From Certhia americana (Eukaryota; Chordata; Aves; Passeriformes; Certhiidae), in NCBI GenBank assembly GCA_018697195.1, contig CM031858.1, forward strand, positions 109,740,944 through 109,804,943: a stretch of 64,000 bases of DNA, in the 5' to 3' direction. The translations under genes were made by a program, and so were the position numbers. Shown piece after piece: positions 36,800-49,100 of the stretch; within the stretch, counting starts at the first letter, position 1; each line of letters begins with the position of its first letter. Below the pieces are notes generated by a model, which worked only from the letters and a program-made list of their open reading frames with translations, had not been told where the DNA came from and made no database searches.

Positions 36800-37678
36800 T
36801 TAGAAGATATTTTAAATAAATTATGATGGATTCTCTATTATGTCTTTATCATAGAAATAGAGTGAAAATGAGCTTCAACTCTGGGTTATCTATTCATAAT
36901 TAGACATAATCATGGAAATTTCTAACATCCTTTCTTAACAAAGGGGCCATCAAGCATCCTGCTGTTGCTCTGCAGTATGACTAAAAAAGCAATGCCTTCT
37001 TCCCATATCTTGCAAGCCAGACAGATTTTCATTTTAATTATTTGTATTTCCACTCATAGATCTCAACGATCAGAAGAATCCCTGTGGTGGCCTTGTTTGT
37101 CATAAAGGGATATAAGAAAAATGCTATCACAGTACCCATAGCATCCCCTATGCACCCAGTACCTGTTTGGACCAAGAAGTTCAACATGACATAACTTGTA
37201 GAGTTTGCAAAGTATAAGGCATTACAGAAAATCTAAAAATTCATATAAATGTAGCCTACAATTTCCCAAAGTAAGGCAAGAAGTGAGTCACCCTCGTCCT
37301 GCCTCTTAGCCTAGGCAGTACTCGATCATAGCTTGAGAACAGTACAATTTGGCTGAGAGGAATTTCCAAAAAACTTTTAAACTTACCCTTCACATGTAGG
37401 CAAATCTATACAAAAACATTCTTCAAAATATGTCATGGAGAAGCAACACAACTACAAGTGAAAAAAGAATTCTTTGTAGCTGTAAAAGAAGTACAATGTA
37501 TGGTCCACATACCATATATAATAGTAGATGACACCACTCAGAAATTTACAGGCAAAAAATATCTCTTGGGGAATTATGATTGTGATGGAATTTGGGGAAA
37601 ACCTTGTGGTTTATAAGGAAAGCTTCACAACAAAAACCACATGTTACAGAGAATGTTTTTACATTATAGTTAAGTAGG

Positions 37679-37696
37679 AAAAAAAAAAAAAAAAAA
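37679..37696. repeat. Poly-A tract
   Basis: An uninterrupted run of 18 A residues with no recognisable retroposon upstream on the plus strand. Confidence 0.9.
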
Positions 37697-38489
37697 CATG
37701 TTCTACGCTTGCAGCATTAAGTCATCTTTGTAGTTAGATCTTCAGCTGGTGTGCATCAGTCCACTCACACAGACTGGAACAAACCCTGCTGTTGGCACCA
37801 GCTGACCCAGCTGCTTCAAAACAGACATTTTACTGGACAGAGTGAATTCAGCTTGCTGTCACATTTGAGTAAATGATGCTTTACAGGACAGAACTACTGG
37901 TATGAACCTCCCTGGTGCAGAGACACTCAGGCAGTCACCCAGGCACAGAGGCAGCAGTCCCGGGCTGCCAAGCCTACCAGAAACAAAGCCAAGTTACTTG
38001 TTTCCATGAAAGAAGTGGAAAACATGCATGTTAAAATCTTTCACAGCTTCCCTCTTAGGATGACAGTAAGTTTCTTTAGTAAGAATGCACAATGCTTGAA
38101 AAAGACAATGACTTCTAGTGGAAGACAGATTTAATCAAATGATGCATTTTGAAAAAAAATTGAAAAACATTAAATAACTGATTTAACATTGCTTATTAAA
38201 AAAAATTATTACAACAGGAATATCATTTTCTGACTTCTAACTTTTAAATGTGGAGTTTCATGTTTTCAACAGAAAGTTACTCATTTCCACATACAAAAGC
38301 ATATATGCCATTGTGTACATGCATTCTCAAACTATCCATATAAATCCTGTAATTGTACATGCAACATCCTATGAGTATTGTGACATCCTATCCTTAAGAG
38401 GAAAAGAACACCTAAGATTCATAGATGCTCATCATTGAAAAGGAACAACAAAAGTCAGAGAATCTTCAAAAACTGAAAAATTTTATTTG

Positions 38490-38614
38490 GGAGAGAGAGA
38501 GAATGAATGAATGAATGAATGAATGAATGAATGAATGAATGAATGAATGAATGAATGANNNNNNNNNNTGAATGAATGAATGAATGAATGAATGAATGAA
38601 TGAATGAATGAATG
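38490..38614. repeat. (GAAT)n microsatellite with assembly gap
   Basis: A short GA run (38490-38502) leads into GAAT units from 38501. These are interrupted by ten N bases at 38559-38568, then resume to about 38614. At least 25 units are visible. The N block marks unresolved sequence, so the true array length is unknown and is likely longer than shown. Minus-strand frames made of Ile-His-Ser-Phe repeats are artefacts of the array. Confidence 0.95.
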
Positions 38615-39539
38615 ACCAGTCCTGGCTCCAGCATCATCCTTTTCACAGCATGTTCTTACCAACAAACTTTGGTTGGCTTCACGACCATCCAGCTATAGAT
38701 GTCTGAGACATATACATTAACAACTTATCTTCTGGGCTTCTACAAGTTGTTTAAAAAAACTTGAATTTGTTTTTAAAAAAAAAAAAAAAAAAGCCTTTTT
38801 TTCACACATCTTTCATCATGCATATATTTATTTTTCCTTGTCCACTGCATATTTTTAAATCTGTCCATCAAGCTTATAAAAATTAGAACTAGAAATACAC
38901 TCTATCAACCATGCTTGATATATTCAACAATTCAAATTCTGAAACTACCCATGTTTTTCCACAACCCATTAGATAAAATATTCTTCACATCAAATCTATT
39001 TCCAAATAACAAAATCTCCTGTCCTAAGGAGAACTACCAACACCTACAAACAGATTTCCAGATTCTCACTTCTGCTGTACAGGAATCAGCACATGATGCA
39101 CTATCAATTCTCCTCATTTTTAGCTCCCATCTTTCCTTTAATACACTCAATAAGGTAATTTGCCTTGAACTACCCATTGTAAAGCATTACTCATTATAAT
39201 TAAGAGAAATTACATGAAGAAAGATAACACATGCATTACAAAAGGTCTATTTGTCCCTACATTTAATAATGGGTGCAAAGCATTATTTCAAAGTTATGTT
39301 CCAGAGAGGTTTTAGCAACTAATTTTGGCTGAAAGGATTTTTAAAGCCTTCTAGGTAGTCCTACCATGAGATGGTCAGCATGTCCTAATTTTTCTCAGAG
39401 CAGATCCCACAGATTGGGTCCAGTGTGTTCTGCCTATTATAAACAGATGCAAAGCATGCTTACTGCAAAGTGACATCAGTGAGTGTCACCCCAGCCTCAT
39501 GCATTTGAGTATACTCAGGAATTGTTTGGGCAGGATGGG
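38615..39539. other. Unique non-coding DNA with a poly-A run
   Basis: An 18-A run lies at 38775-38792. A 94-codon frame at 38915-39199 has no recognisable domain. Otherwise nothing is seen. Confidence 0.5.
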
Positions 39540-39692
39540 CTGTTTGCATTAGATAACATGAAATCCAGAACTGTTGGATGCAGTATTCAAGGCAGGGACT
39601 CAAGAGAGTGGAGTAGAGGGGGAAAACCACCTCTCTTCCCTTGTTGGCCACCCTGCTTCTGATGCAGCCCATGATGTAATTGGTCTCTGGGC
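39540..39692 (-). mobile_element. CR1 LINE internal fragment, reverse orientation
   Basis: The plus strand reads like the reverse complement of CR1 3'-half sequence: AAATCCAGAACTGTTGGATG and CAGTATTCAAGGCAGGGACT near 39580, GAGTGGAGTAGAGGGGGAAA near 39606, CCTTGTTGGCCACCCTGCTT near 39639, and CTGATGCAGCCCATGATGTA near 39658, then GGTCTCTGGGCCACAAG. The match stops abruptly at about 39692, where the remembered consensus would continue into a CACTGCTGGCTCATG-type phrase. A possible continuation appears about 390 bp further on (see findings). A 70-codon minus-strand frame here is a remnant of the element. Confidence 0.75.
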
Positions 39693-40084
39693 CACAAGAA
39701 AATCCCAGGACCTTTCAAAATAATAATTTCAGCCCAAACTGCAGCCTACAGCTCCAGATCAAATCAGAATCCAAAAATCTGACTGGGTAAAACACTGTCT
39801 TTAGTAAAGCATTTGGCATCTCAGAGACTGAGCAGGGGAATTAAGGCTGATGATCACAGGAACACTCAAAGATTCTGCTAAGCATAATGTAAATAAAGCA
39901 TCAGCATGTGCAAAACCAGTCTAATCCTTCATCACCAGTTTTTTAGTACCAGCTCACAGCAGAAGAGCACTGCAGGCCCAGAGACAGTACAGGGCACTGT
40001 CACAATAGAGGTGGCAACAGATAAATAGGCTGCCTGGCACTGGAAGTTCCCTTGCTAGAAAAACTGGTGTTACCATTCATTTTC
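39693..40084. other. Unassigned DNA between two CR1-like parts
   Basis: No gene or known element is recognised. The stretch separates the CR1 piece ending at 39692 from a possible continuation starting near 40085, so it could be an insertion into CR1 or unrelated flanking DNA. I see no terminal inverted repeats or target-site duplication at its edges. Confidence 0.4.
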
Positions 40085-40160
40085 CTGCTTAGGCCGGGAA
40101 CAGCTGACAAATGAAAATTAACCCCCAGATCCCTCCTAGCACTCAGACATTTTAGGAAAG
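40085..40160 (-). mobile_element. Possible CR1 continuation, reverse orientation
   Basis: GGGAACAGCTGACAAATG, then AATTAACCCCCAGATCCCTC, then AAAGGGGCTGG parallels the CR1 order TTCAGCTGCTGTCAACC, then CACCCCCAGGTCCCT, then a block ending in TTTCCAGCC, allowing for substitutions and indels. The match is short and diverged, so it may be coincidence. Confidence 0.35.
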
Positions 40161-43100
40161 GGGCTGGAGCAGAAATTACCATTATTTCCAGCTACAGATC
40201 CTCAAGTTTGTCCTCTTTTATCTGCTGCTATTAGCTTCGTAGACATTTGCATTCCCAGCTTTCTGTGTCTATACCCCTAAAACAATTAAGACTACAAGCT
40301 CATTTGCATTCTTTTATTTCCTCAACAAAACACTTTCCATTTACTTTAAAATGCAAAGAAACAGGTATGTATCTTATACCTGTAATGCAAGCATGCCCCA
40401 AGGATAAAGACTGGTTTATACCACCAGTATTTCAAACAGCAAATGGAGATTCAATATAGGTACAAATTATGAATATTGAAATATTAGAAGTCACCTTCTT
40501 ACCTTGTGACAGCCCAGCATGGAGCTATAACTGCAAACTTCTATTTGATGTCATGTTTAGTTATCAGTAAAATAATTAAATAGCAGGCTTGCTTTTTAAT
40601 TATTAAATCTATAAATACTGAATTATCTATGTATCTGTCATGTAGCATTTAATTTCAGCAAGTTTTAATAGAAACTGTGCAGATGCTCGAGATCACCCCA
40701 TCCTGGGTACCTAGATCTCAGCACATATGCCAGTATTGTAGCACCTGCCTACAATTTCAGATTTGACAGCTATATGGGTGTCAATTAGCTGCAAATACCA
40801 CTAAATTAGTACACGCTGCAGATTTTCAATCAGCTTGAAGAATTCTAGGTCTCCAAATGCAGCAGCTTCAATGTAACAGACAACTTCTGCGTTTAAAAAC
40901 TTCATTTGAGAAGAACAATATTGTCTAGAAATATGCACAAATTTTGAGAATATATTGTGAGAATTGTATAATATATTTTCACTACACTCCACCATTATTA
41001 TAATGAACTCTCTTAGGACTTGGAGAACTGTTTGGTCTACCAGTGTATTCACTGTATTAAAGAAGATATGTGAGTCATTTAAATCATAAACTCTTTTAAA
41101 AAGCTTCACTTTCAATTGATTGTTATATACCTTATATTATGGTATATGTGTATGGTTATTTATGGAGATTCTGACACTATTGCTTAAGATTGGCAGGGCT
41201 GTCAGGAACATCAGAAGAATGAGTAATGTACAGAAGAGAAGGGAAGGAGAGCTTTTGGTCAAGTTCAATAAAGATACTTTCAAATTAGGTCATGGAGCTG
41301 TAAAATCCTGTGCTCCTACAGATCTTTAAGGAAGTGCAGAATGATTGATGTAGGCACAGGTGAGGTAAACCTGCATGCTGTCAGAGACAGCCCATCCCAC
41401 ACACCTGGGGCCAGCACCAGGAATAGGCAGGGAAGTAGAACTTAGATGTATTCAGCACCTTTCATGTCTTGGCTTGGAATATCTCTACACCATGAAGATG
41501 CTTTTGGTAAAAATGAAACAAACAATAAAGGATAATTCACTATAATAATAAAGAAAGTTTACATTAGAAAGTTACAAGTAAATTTTCCGCTTCTTAAGAA
41601 ATAAATTGCTAAGAGCTGTTGCACAAGAAGCCTTGAGCACAAATGAGTTAGAAGAATCATGCCTTCCTGAGACTGTGTAATCTAAATCAAGAGGATTGCA
41701 CACTGTCCTTTCTGTGAATCATATATGGTCCATCATTTGTCTCTTCTGTAGAACCTTTTGCTTATCTCAGCAGTCAAATTAATTCTTGTTTGTAAAACAG
41801 AAAGAATATTTGCAGGGGGTGCTTAACTATTCTCAGTTTATTTATGTGATATTCTTACTTCAGCAGAGCCTTAAAGGATTCTGAGTTCCTGGAGGCTATA
41901 AGGAAGGAGAAATGTGCTCTCAGAAAGTAATTAAATAAGGGTATGACAAAGCCAATAAAACTATACTTTCATCTTTCTTTTCATTTCTAAAGGAATTGCT
42001 ATGGGTGAGGCTTTTCTGCTGAGAATAGAAAGTTCTTCCTACAAATTGCTTCTGACAGGCTAAGTGCATCTATTTTCAAATTCTGTAAGACTTAGTCCAA
42101 ATGAATGTTTATAAGCAGCAAATTCATTCCATTGATTTTTTTTTATGCCTCAAGGGATTATTACAACCTCTACTTTGTTTTCTTCTGCAAAATAACAAGC
42201 CAGTGAGTCAATGCATTGCTAAAATAGAGGAAGAAGTGAAATAAATTAGAAAATCACAGGCTAAACCTTGAGAGTTCATGTCACAGATTTTACTGCTCCC
42301 CTCATTCAAGAAAGCACAATATAGTTAGAAGAGTGAAAAGAGTAAAATACCATTACAATACTATGGTTCAGAAAAGAAAAAACAACTTTGATTCATGTTG
42401 GTGTCTACTCCAAAGCAATTCAATGAGCCACTTTCCAAGCATTTCTCTCTCCTGGAAACCTTACAACCGAACTTTGGCAGCTCTTTTTTAAACAATGTGG
42501 CATTATTTTGTTCATTCATTCTTGTGTACATACTCAGAGCTATCAGCTCAGTTTAGTAGTGCTGACTTGTATACAAGGTGAAGACAATTCCTTTTCAACT
42601 CTCTTTGTAAAATATGGTAAAATATTTTTAATGCTATCTAATTGCTACTGCACCAAATATTTTGGAAGCAGCATATTATTTTTTAAGTGAGTCCTATGAT
42701 AATGCATATCTTACAAAATTACACATAAATAGGCATTCCTTCTAATGTGGTCAGGAACCAATACAGGTTGCCTGTAGATCTAACAAGATAAGCACCAGGC
42801 AAAGCAAGAATTATTCCCAAATTTGATTATGACTACACTGGTGGTCTGGTTATAGTAGTTTGATGTTGCTCAGGTTCTTATCAGTAAGGGAAATATTTGC
42901 CATAATTCCCCATCTTGAAGAGTTTCATTGTGCATGGAAGTCATGAAACTAGCCAGCTAAACATTCCACAGAACAGCAGTTTGCTGGCCTGTAAAGCGAA
43001 GGCATATTGCAATTGTGTCTTGTAAAATATTGCAAAGCAATTTTATGGCAAAATCTGAACAGCAACAAATAAGAACAACTGATATTATTATTCCTGCACT

Positions 43101-46100
43101 GGGATGTAAGGGATTACAGTGGTATTCATCAGGCTGTAATAGAAGTTCAGTCAACTTGGGATGACTAGAGGCTGTCTCACACTCTTGATCTGTCCTCCTT
43201 TACCTTTGTAATCCTTTCCCAGGTTTAAAAAAAAATCTAAAAGTGTACTTCTTCCAAAGATGCCTGTCAGCTTTGTAGGACCTGAACACCTGGAAAGCCT
43301 TGGGTTTTCATACATGCAGCAGTGATCACTGTAAATGAGCTAGTCAATTAAGAACATGTAAAAATGAAGGCAGCTTTCCTGAAAGGTCTGAAGCATAATG
43401 CTTTTCATTATGTTTTTTTCATCTGAACAATGCTCAAATAGGGATCTGAAAGCACTTCTTTCAAGATTCACTGATATAAATTGCTTCTGCTACTCAAAAA
43501 TAAAAGTCAATCATAAATGTGGTCATCTGTGTTAAAATAAGGGAATCTCAGTTTCATATTCTGCCCAGATGAAATGTGTGTGTTCTTCCTTAACAAGTCT
43601 TGACAGTAACACACATCCACCATGTTCTTTATCAGTCTTCTTGTACCCTTGCCAAAAACCTTACTGACTTCATCTCTAATCAATAAATATTATGAAGTCA
43701 ATAGTGCAAGTTTGGCCTTAAGACTATTTGTGTCTTTATACAGATTCTTCCCCTTCATGTGCAGCTAGAAACAGCAGACTGACCACTAATCCCCAAACAG
43801 CTTTGCTTTTGCTGCAGCAATTCACAGCACTGCTTTGCTTTACAAATAAAGCATTTGATTAAAATGGATAATTTTTTTTTAAAAAAAGGCATTAAATAGA
43901 TGTAATTCTTCTTTTTCTTCTTTTACATCAAGAGGTTTGCCAATTGTAATGAATTACTGAGATTTAGCATCTTGTATCCTAAGTTGAGGATTTTCTGTGA
44001 AGAGTATCCTTTACCCAATTTGATTTACACTATATTTCCTTCTCTGCTTGTAGATTTTCCCACCTGTAATTAGCCACAGCTTTCAAGTCTGCCTGTACCA
44101 GTGCATGTATAATACTTCCAGTTTCAGAGCAGTGTGTCACCTTCCATTAATGTTTGTGTTAAAATTTCTAGTAATTTATAGAATATATATAACGAGGATT
44201 AAAATGTTACAATTGCAATGTCCATGCATTGTAAAAAGACAAATTAACTTTCATGGTGTGCAGGTCAGGGTTTTTTCCTCTGGAAATCATTGCATTCCAA
44301 AAATTAACCAAGTTGGTTTATCCAATAAACAATTTTAGGAGAGAGATGTGAAATATTCAACCTTTTCCTTTTCAGGCAAATGATTCATCAGTGTTTTAAA
44401 TCAAGTACTTCAGAGGTATCTCAGATTACATACACAAAGAAGTACAAGTTGAACGCCAAGAGTTTTGTCCAAGGTGAGGTTATGCTCAAAGTCTGAACCA
44501 AAACAAAATCTGTACACAATCCCCCGGACCAAAGCCTTCATAATTTAAATTGAATATATTGCAGACAATTCAGAAATAGTACTTGGACAAATGTTTGATG
44601 AGATATCTTGAAATATCTAGGGAGAACTAAGCTCTGTTTCTGAAACAGCTTAATCCCAAGGAACTCCTGGGGAAGAGGCAATTTTCTACATCTCTGCTCA
44701 CATTCATATTATTTATCTGTATTATCTATTATGCTCAGAGCCTGTTTTCTCCAGAAACTGTCAAACCCATGCATCAGTAAAGAGGTCACATGAGAACAAT
44801 CATGTATTCTGTATGCATTATAATTGATTTTTATGGAACTATATAATAATAAAAGCAATATCAGTTATCCAACCTTGCAAATTCACAAGCACCAATAGCA
44901 CTACACAGCTCCCATTCCATTTTTTAAAGGTCTTGTAATTGTAATTCTAAAACAGCACAGAAAAAAACACCACAGACAGACTTTTTAACATGGGAAGCAG
45001 ATTAATCATAATGTTATGTGTTTTATTGTTCTTTTTTAATAGAAATATTGAGTTGCTAATAAACAGATTAAAATGGTCTTAAAGTGCTTTGGTGTAGTTA
45101 TGTTAAAATATTTTAGGAAAATGATAGCAAATTAATTTACAGAGCAAGACAGATTAAAGAAAACTGCAGGAACTTGGGAAACATTTATGCTTACAGAGGC
45201 ATTTTCATGGAGCCCAAAGCATAGGCAGCCTCCAAGCAAGAGCTTCCATAGTCATATTTCTGGGCTTAGTCAGAATTCTAAAAGTCTCATTTTAAGTGCC
45301 CAAGTATTTTTCTGACTTGAGCTAAGAACATAAAGCTTGGACATTACTTAATGCCCTCTTAAACTACAAGAGATTCAACTCTCTCAAATTTCAGGAAGTG
45401 AGTTATTAAATTTAGGAGCATCTGTATTTCAGGTATCCTATGTGTCAGCTTTGAACATAACTACAGGTGCTAGTATACAGTCAAGGCAGGATGGACATTG
45501 CTCAGCTTTTCCCAGAAAAATCTGTTGTGAATGGAGTTACAGTAATGAAAAAGAGTTTCTGTCAGCTATCTTCATGTTGGTCTAAAATACACAGTGGCAC
45601 AACTCCAAAAAATGCCAGCTACCATTTGCTTTCCTGCTATGGGGCCCCCTGAGACTTCATTGCCATGAATGTGAGTGCAGGAGCAAAGTGAGGACACTGA
45701 CATGTGAAAAAAAGTCAATATAACTGCTAGAGCAGATATGTAAAATCTCCCACATACAGGGTTTGACACATCTCACAATCTAAGGGCAACAACCTCAGGT
45801 GCAGCTTTCTTCTACCACAGTCAGAAAAAGAGGAAAAAGTCGAGAAAAGGCAAATCCTTTTATTTGTTTGGTTTGTTCTCCTCTCACAGATGTATTGTCT
45901 TAACCGGTTTTAGAGAGACCATCTGAAGCTGTTCTTGGCAAATGGAAGTTGCCACAAAAATATGATGATGGAAGCTCAGCAAAATCCTTCAGATACATTT
46001 TCAGGCCTTTGTTTGAGATAATACATTTCCATTGTTGGTCATTTCTCACTTTCTTTTTACTTCCATTGAATTTTTTTTTGCAAAGGGAAATCTGTTGTTT

Positions 46101-49100
46101 CCTGCTTGATCAGTCTGAACTGCAGCTAGCTCTTGCTCCACTGACAGCAGCTCAGAAGGAAGTGGCAGCACAGCTTTACATGTCTGACTTGAGGGAAATG
46201 TGGGATATGTGCAAAGAAAAGACACCTGGGGAATTTAAGACATCTCAGCAAAGAGCTAAAGCTCACAGTTCACACAACACTTAAACCCACTGCATTTGAA
46301 CTCACTGCTGAGTACAAACACTAAATAGTAACCTTGTAGCTGCATTTCTTCCTTTCAGTGTAATGAGAGAGAGTATCTAAATTCAGCTTGCCTTCTTCCC
46401 TACAGCTTCCCATGAGCTGCTTATTCTCACTGTAGCCCATCACTTGGTTCTACATAAAACCTTCTCTCAATTTCTGGAATCCCGGACGCCTCCAATGAAA
46501 CCAAAGAGGCAACATGTTCATTCACCAGGAGTTCATTCAGGGAGAATTTTAAGCCTTGTGCGTAAGACTAATAATATTCATTACACTTTAATTTTATCAA
46601 TATTTGTTCCATTCATTACAAAAATGCAGAGCAATCAGTCTTCACATCAAAACCCTCAGCTCTAGCACTTTCCTGGTGGCCAGTGCTGCAGCATGTGTCT
46701 GCCCTCAAGAGACAGTAACAAAGTTACTTGCTTTTTTTTGCATTTTTTCATTTTCTCTAAATAAAAATCAATTCAAGGTTGTTGTATCTTATTTAATTCT
46801 TTCTGTTATGGAAACTCTAGTCCTACTACTCTACTCAGGTCCCCTCTGTCATATTTCCAGCACTAGATCTTGTGTAAAAACAGTAAGAATAACTATGACA
46901 GCCTCCTGTGTGATATCAAAGTAAGAAAATAAAAACAGATCCAGGAATCTTAAAGATCAAGTAAATAAAACTTCATCCTTGTTGATAAAAATAAACTCAT
47001 AAAAAGTCCATTAAACAACATTTTGAGAATCATCTGAGCAGTCATTTCCAATTGTTCTTATTTGCAGTGTTTGGAAATCTGAATTCTTTTGAACACTATA
47101 AATATTTCTTCTTATTCTTTTACAGTAAATTTTTATCTAAAATTTCATTTTCTCAGAACTAGTAAAACCATTTTAATTTTGAATTCCCAAGCTGCTAAAT
47201 CTCCAGAAACCAGCCACCTAAGCAATTTCCAAGAACCTTCCCTTTTGCATACATTTGTAATACTTTTAGAGCTAGGTACAGTGATTAATTTTGCACATTA
47301 GAATTCAACATCTCTGAGTGGATTACATAAAAATGGTTTAAAACCAAAGAAAAATGAATGTAAAAATTCTTGTCATAAGAATTCTGTATCTGCTTCTAAA
47401 AAGGTATAAAAAGCAGAAGGTTCTAAAAAATGCGCTGATTTAAATTTCAAACTGGTGCTTTCAGACATTCCAAGAGGGTACCATGCTCACTCTGACAGCA
47501 ATGCTGGCAGCAAGGGAAGTGAAGTACTGGAAGGGGATTTGAGTACCTTGAGAACACCTCATCACAGCATTGCACTTAATACCTCCTCAAAAAGGCAATC
47601 TTCAGCTTTATTTCCCTTATTTCTACAGCACATGTCAAATTACCTTCATTTTCAATAGTAATTCTCTCAGGAATTCTGAAAATAAAAGTAGAATGCAAGA
47701 ACAGAAATTAGTGGGGGCCCAAAAGTGCAGAGCTGAGCATGGCAGGGCAACAAGAAAGATAGTCCTTAAAACAGCCTAAGTTCCCCAGTTTTGGCTGGTT
47801 ATCACTGCTGGACTTTTTCACTGGATTCATACTGTAGTTTTGGCCAGGAGGAGATGGGAAAGGAGATTTCCAGCAAATGAGAAAACATTTCCATCCAGTT
47901 CTGGTTTCTTTAGTTAACTGAACATTCTTACCAAGGCTTCCAATTTATCCAGTGTAACTTCCAGAGTGTTTGTACTTTTGTTCTACTTGTTTCAATAACT
48001 GAAACAGCAATGAGACTCCATACTTTATATAAATCTCTAAATGTTCTCAAGAACTCTATTTCCCATCTCATTTGTAAGGTGGGAAAGGACACTCAAATTT
48101 TCTAGTTTCCATTTAGTTTGCTACAATGCCTTAGGGAAGCAGTTATTTTCCTCATTTTGATTTAAAAAAAAAAAAAAAGTCCTATTTAAGAGCCCTTATT
48201 TGGTTTTGAGAATCCTTGCCAAAACAAAACCAGATAATGAGCAACTTGAAATACAATTTACTTCCACACTGTAGTTTTTATGGAACCCTACATCACAGTA
48301 CAAGTAGGGTTTGTGGCCTGTAGGAAATCCTGAGAGAAGGCAGTTTTTCCCCCTCAACAAGAATTTAGTAATGAAGTTCAGTGTCAGGATCAGGTGCTGC
48401 AATAGGAACCTCCTTGAGGCCAGGAAGTTCAGTGAGAGGAAGCCAGTTCTGAGAAAAGGACTAAATGCCAGAGGTAACAAAAAGAAAGAGATGTAAATAC
48501 GATGCCTTGCTATTCCTGTGGGAACCTATTGTCTCAATTTCCTTTTTTATTGTAAGTAGGATAAATACATCGGGAATTTCTCATTTTCTGTCTGTGCTGC
48601 AGGTTCCTCTGAAGTTATTCTGCTGCTGTCACAGCACCCTCTAGGAATCACAGATGGCACCTAGAGAGACCTGTCATTCTATTACTAATGAAACATTCTC
48701 AACTAAGATTTCTATACAAATACAGCTGGTATTGGAAGTTAATTGCTAAATGAAAAAAGATACCTAGCCTGAAAATGTCCTCCAAGCCACCAGTTAATAA
48801 CACAAACACTGCTTTCTTCATGAAAATGTTGTATCTCTTCTACTTCACAGCTTACAACACCAGCTACACCTTACTTCAAATGTGCACATGACCATGTGCA
48901 TCCTCACAGGAGGTGAAAAAACCTTTCTTAGAAACTAGGGTCTGAAATAGATGAGGGAATTTCCTCTCTGATGTCTTGCTGCCAGTCCCTCTCTTGAGAG
49001 GGAGAAGTTGCATCACTTCAAATTTACATCCTAGACTGCCAAAGCCATGTGATCAAGTACACCAGACCATCTAGAAAATGAACAAGGAGGAGAAACACGA

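Larger units (their letters stand above)
36259..38489. other. Unique non-coding DNA
   Basis: No gene is supported. A dense group of palindromes lies at 36761-36799 and a poly-A run of 18 at 37679-37696. The poly-A is not attached to a recognised element. Everything else is featureless AT-rich DNA. Confidence 0.5.

Noticed and set aside
38455..38665. Ile-His-Ser-Phe repeat frames
   Set aside because: Translation of the GAAT microsatellite, interrupted by Ns.
45949..46284. 111-codon frame with a helical-looking C-terminal half
   Set aside because: No family recognised, no flanking gene structure, and AT-rich chance frames of this length are common here.
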